Origin: JAPOKJ01 sp043767985
GTDB taxonomy: Bacteria > Pseudomonadota > Gammaproteobacteria > Burkholderiales > Burkholderiaceae_E
Direction: 5' to 3'
NCBI GenBank assembly: GCA_043767985.1
Contig: JAYVKZ010000186.1
Coordinates: 1-6,815, forward strand
DNA: 6,815 nucleotides
Part shown: positions 5,980-6,815 of the stretch, piece by piece
Position numbering within the stretch: the stretch's first letter is position 1
How the letters are laid out: each line of letters opens with the position of its first letter
Notes under the pieces: generated by a model
Database searches by the model: none
What the model was told of the DNA's origin: nothing
Seen by the model: the letters and a program-made list of their open reading frames with translations, nothing else
Translations under genes and position numbers: made by a program

Positions 5980-6815
5980 TTAAGTATTCCAGATTCTCGG
6001 AAGGCTTGCTTGACGCTCGAAAATCTGCGGCCGTAAATGCGCCCAAGCTTGGTGCGTAAGGTAACGAATGGCCTCGACACTCGAGCCAATCGCTCGAATC
6101 AATAACAAGCCGGGCACGACTTGCGAGACGCCGCAAAACAAGTGGTTCGCAGGGGTGTTCTCTGGCGTTTTCTCGATCCCGCTCTCGAGCGATTTCTCTA
6201 GGGTGTTTTTTATTTGCTTCGCCTGAATCACCGAGTCGAGAAGCAACTCTAAGCTGGCCACCTCGTCTTCATGCCAAGCTTCGTGGCGAGCGGCCCAGAA
6301 AAGCGCACTCACATGATGCTTCGCCATGGAAACAGAATGATCCAAAAAGGCGGGGCGCCACAAATTACTGTCGTTAAAAATCAACTTCCCGTCGCGACGA
6401 ATCGAAATCCTTTGTTTAAATTCGCCTCGCGAAAAACTCTCGCCAAAATCGCGACGCCCTAGCACCAGAATTTCAGAAGCGATAACACGCGCATGTTGAG
6501 AAAGATTGAATTCAAACGTACTTCGCGCCTGAGCGCCATCCTGCAAAATGGTTTCTTGCGGCAACCATTCGAGGCCGGCCTCTTCAACATCCAGCCTGAC
6601 ATGGAACTCACTTGGCACATCGGCCATATAAAACTTGCCTGCGCCAGGCGTCGTGACGAGGCACTGCGCACCAGGCTCAATCTTGGCTCGAAGCTGTAAT
6701 TGATCCCCGCCCACCAAGCCTCCAGGCGGGTGAAGCAAAAGTAAATGAACGGGATGCGGGCCTTCAGGCCAGAGCGGCTTCTGAAGGCGTAATGGGCCAA
6801 TGTGTTCGGAATTAC
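5980..6815 (-). CDS. ureD: Urease accessory protein UreD (UreH), N-terminus outside window
   Basis: UreD binds apo-urease directly and recruits UreF and UreG for nickel delivery; it is cytoplasmic. The frame is open from the right edge to TAA at 5982-5980, showing 277 whole residues. Family landmarks in order: HIGPLRLQKPLWPEG, then LLHPPGGLVGGD (about 6745-6706), TTPGAGKFY, WLPQETILQDGA, and the C-terminal LRPQIFERQ and PRIW. The LLHPP segment includes a TTG codon at 6738, but the conserved HIGPLR block upstream shows the protein continues past it, so the real start is beyond 6815, probably by a few dozen codons. Near the C-terminus a charged loop (about 6139-6225) is longer than I expect for the family and is made of a degenerate tetrapeptide repeat. 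As the first ure gene seen here, it should be near the operon promoter. Confidence 0.97.
   Translation of the reverse strand, partial: NSEHIGPLRLQKPLWPEGPHPVHLLLLHPPGGLVGGDQLQLRAKIEPGAQCLVTTPGAGKFYMADVPSEFHVRLDVEEAGLEWLPQETILQDGAQARSTFEFNLSQHARVIASEILVLGRRDFGESFSRGEFKQRISIRRDGKLIFNDSNLWRPAFLDHSVSMAKHHVSALFWAARHEAWHEDEVASLELLLDSVIQAKQIKNTLEKSLESGIEKTPENTPANHLFCGVSQVVPGLLLIRAIGSSVEAIRYLTHQAWAHLRPQIFERQASLPRIWNT
6154..6213 (-). repeat. Degenerate 12-bp tandem repeat (5 units) within ureD
   Basis: Minus-strand codons form five consecutive 12-base units coding I-K-N-T, L-E-K-S, L-E-S-G, I-E-K-T and P-E-N-T. The second codon is GAG in four of five units, the fourth residue is Ser, Thr or Gly, and the first is mostly Ile or Leu. 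The units remain in frame. The repeat occupies a loop ahead of the conserved C-terminal strand of UreD, and repeat expansion would explain the extra length there. Confidence 0.6.

Noticed and set aside
1..6815. CRISPR arrays, insertion sequences, phage genes or a defence system
   Set aside because: No spaced repeats, transposase or integrase frames, or defence domains are present; all substantial frames are accounted for by the listed genes.

Overview
The window is an ordinary-looking stretch of a proteobacterial chromosome dominated by a complete nickel urease gene cluster, ureD-A-B-C-E-F-G, all on the minus strand. ureD runs off the right edge and lacks only its N-terminus. The split gamma/beta/alpha subunit layout, the accessory order D-ABC-EFG, the TesA-type esterase and the short CsgG/HfaB-type lipoprotein together suggest a betaproteobacterium, probably Burkholderiales, with base composition near the middle of the range by eye. 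That placement is inference from protein likeness; no search was run.

Layout, left to right. Positions 1-206 (+) hold the 3' end of a TesA-like SGNH esterase/thioesterase. A bidirectional Rho-independent terminator at about 245-275 separates it from a convergent CsgG/HfaB-like lipoprotein gene (301-1260, minus). Next come tRNA-Leu(UAA) (1307-1400, minus) and then the urease cluster on the same strand: ureG (1453-2115), ureF (2169-2936), ureE (2914-3507), ureC (3531-5243), ureB (5240-5635), ureA (5646-5948) and ureD (5980-6815, partial). No stretch over 300 bases lacks a gene.

How the genes work together: UreA, UreB and UreC are the structural subunits that hydrolyse urea to ammonia and carbamate. 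UreD, UreF and UreG form the GTP-dependent activation complex, and UreE delivers nickel to it. Every catalytic and metal-binding residue I looked for in UreC is present, at the same residue numbers as in the Klebsiella enzyme. Tight spacing (a 4-base ureB/ureC overlap, a 23-base ureE/ureF overlap, other gaps of 10-53 bases) suggests one transcript. Its promoter lies beyond the right edge. Urea uptake or nickel transport genes, if any, are also outside the window.

I see no new system. The points worth a second look are small: a five-unit degenerate 12-bp tandem repeat coding a charged loop in UreD; an insertion in the UreE N-terminal domain together with loss of two known metal-site histidines; a lysine-rich C-terminal tail on UreB whose last codons also carry the ureC ribosome binding site; and an orphan CsgG-like lipoprotein just downstream of a tRNA with no terminator between them.
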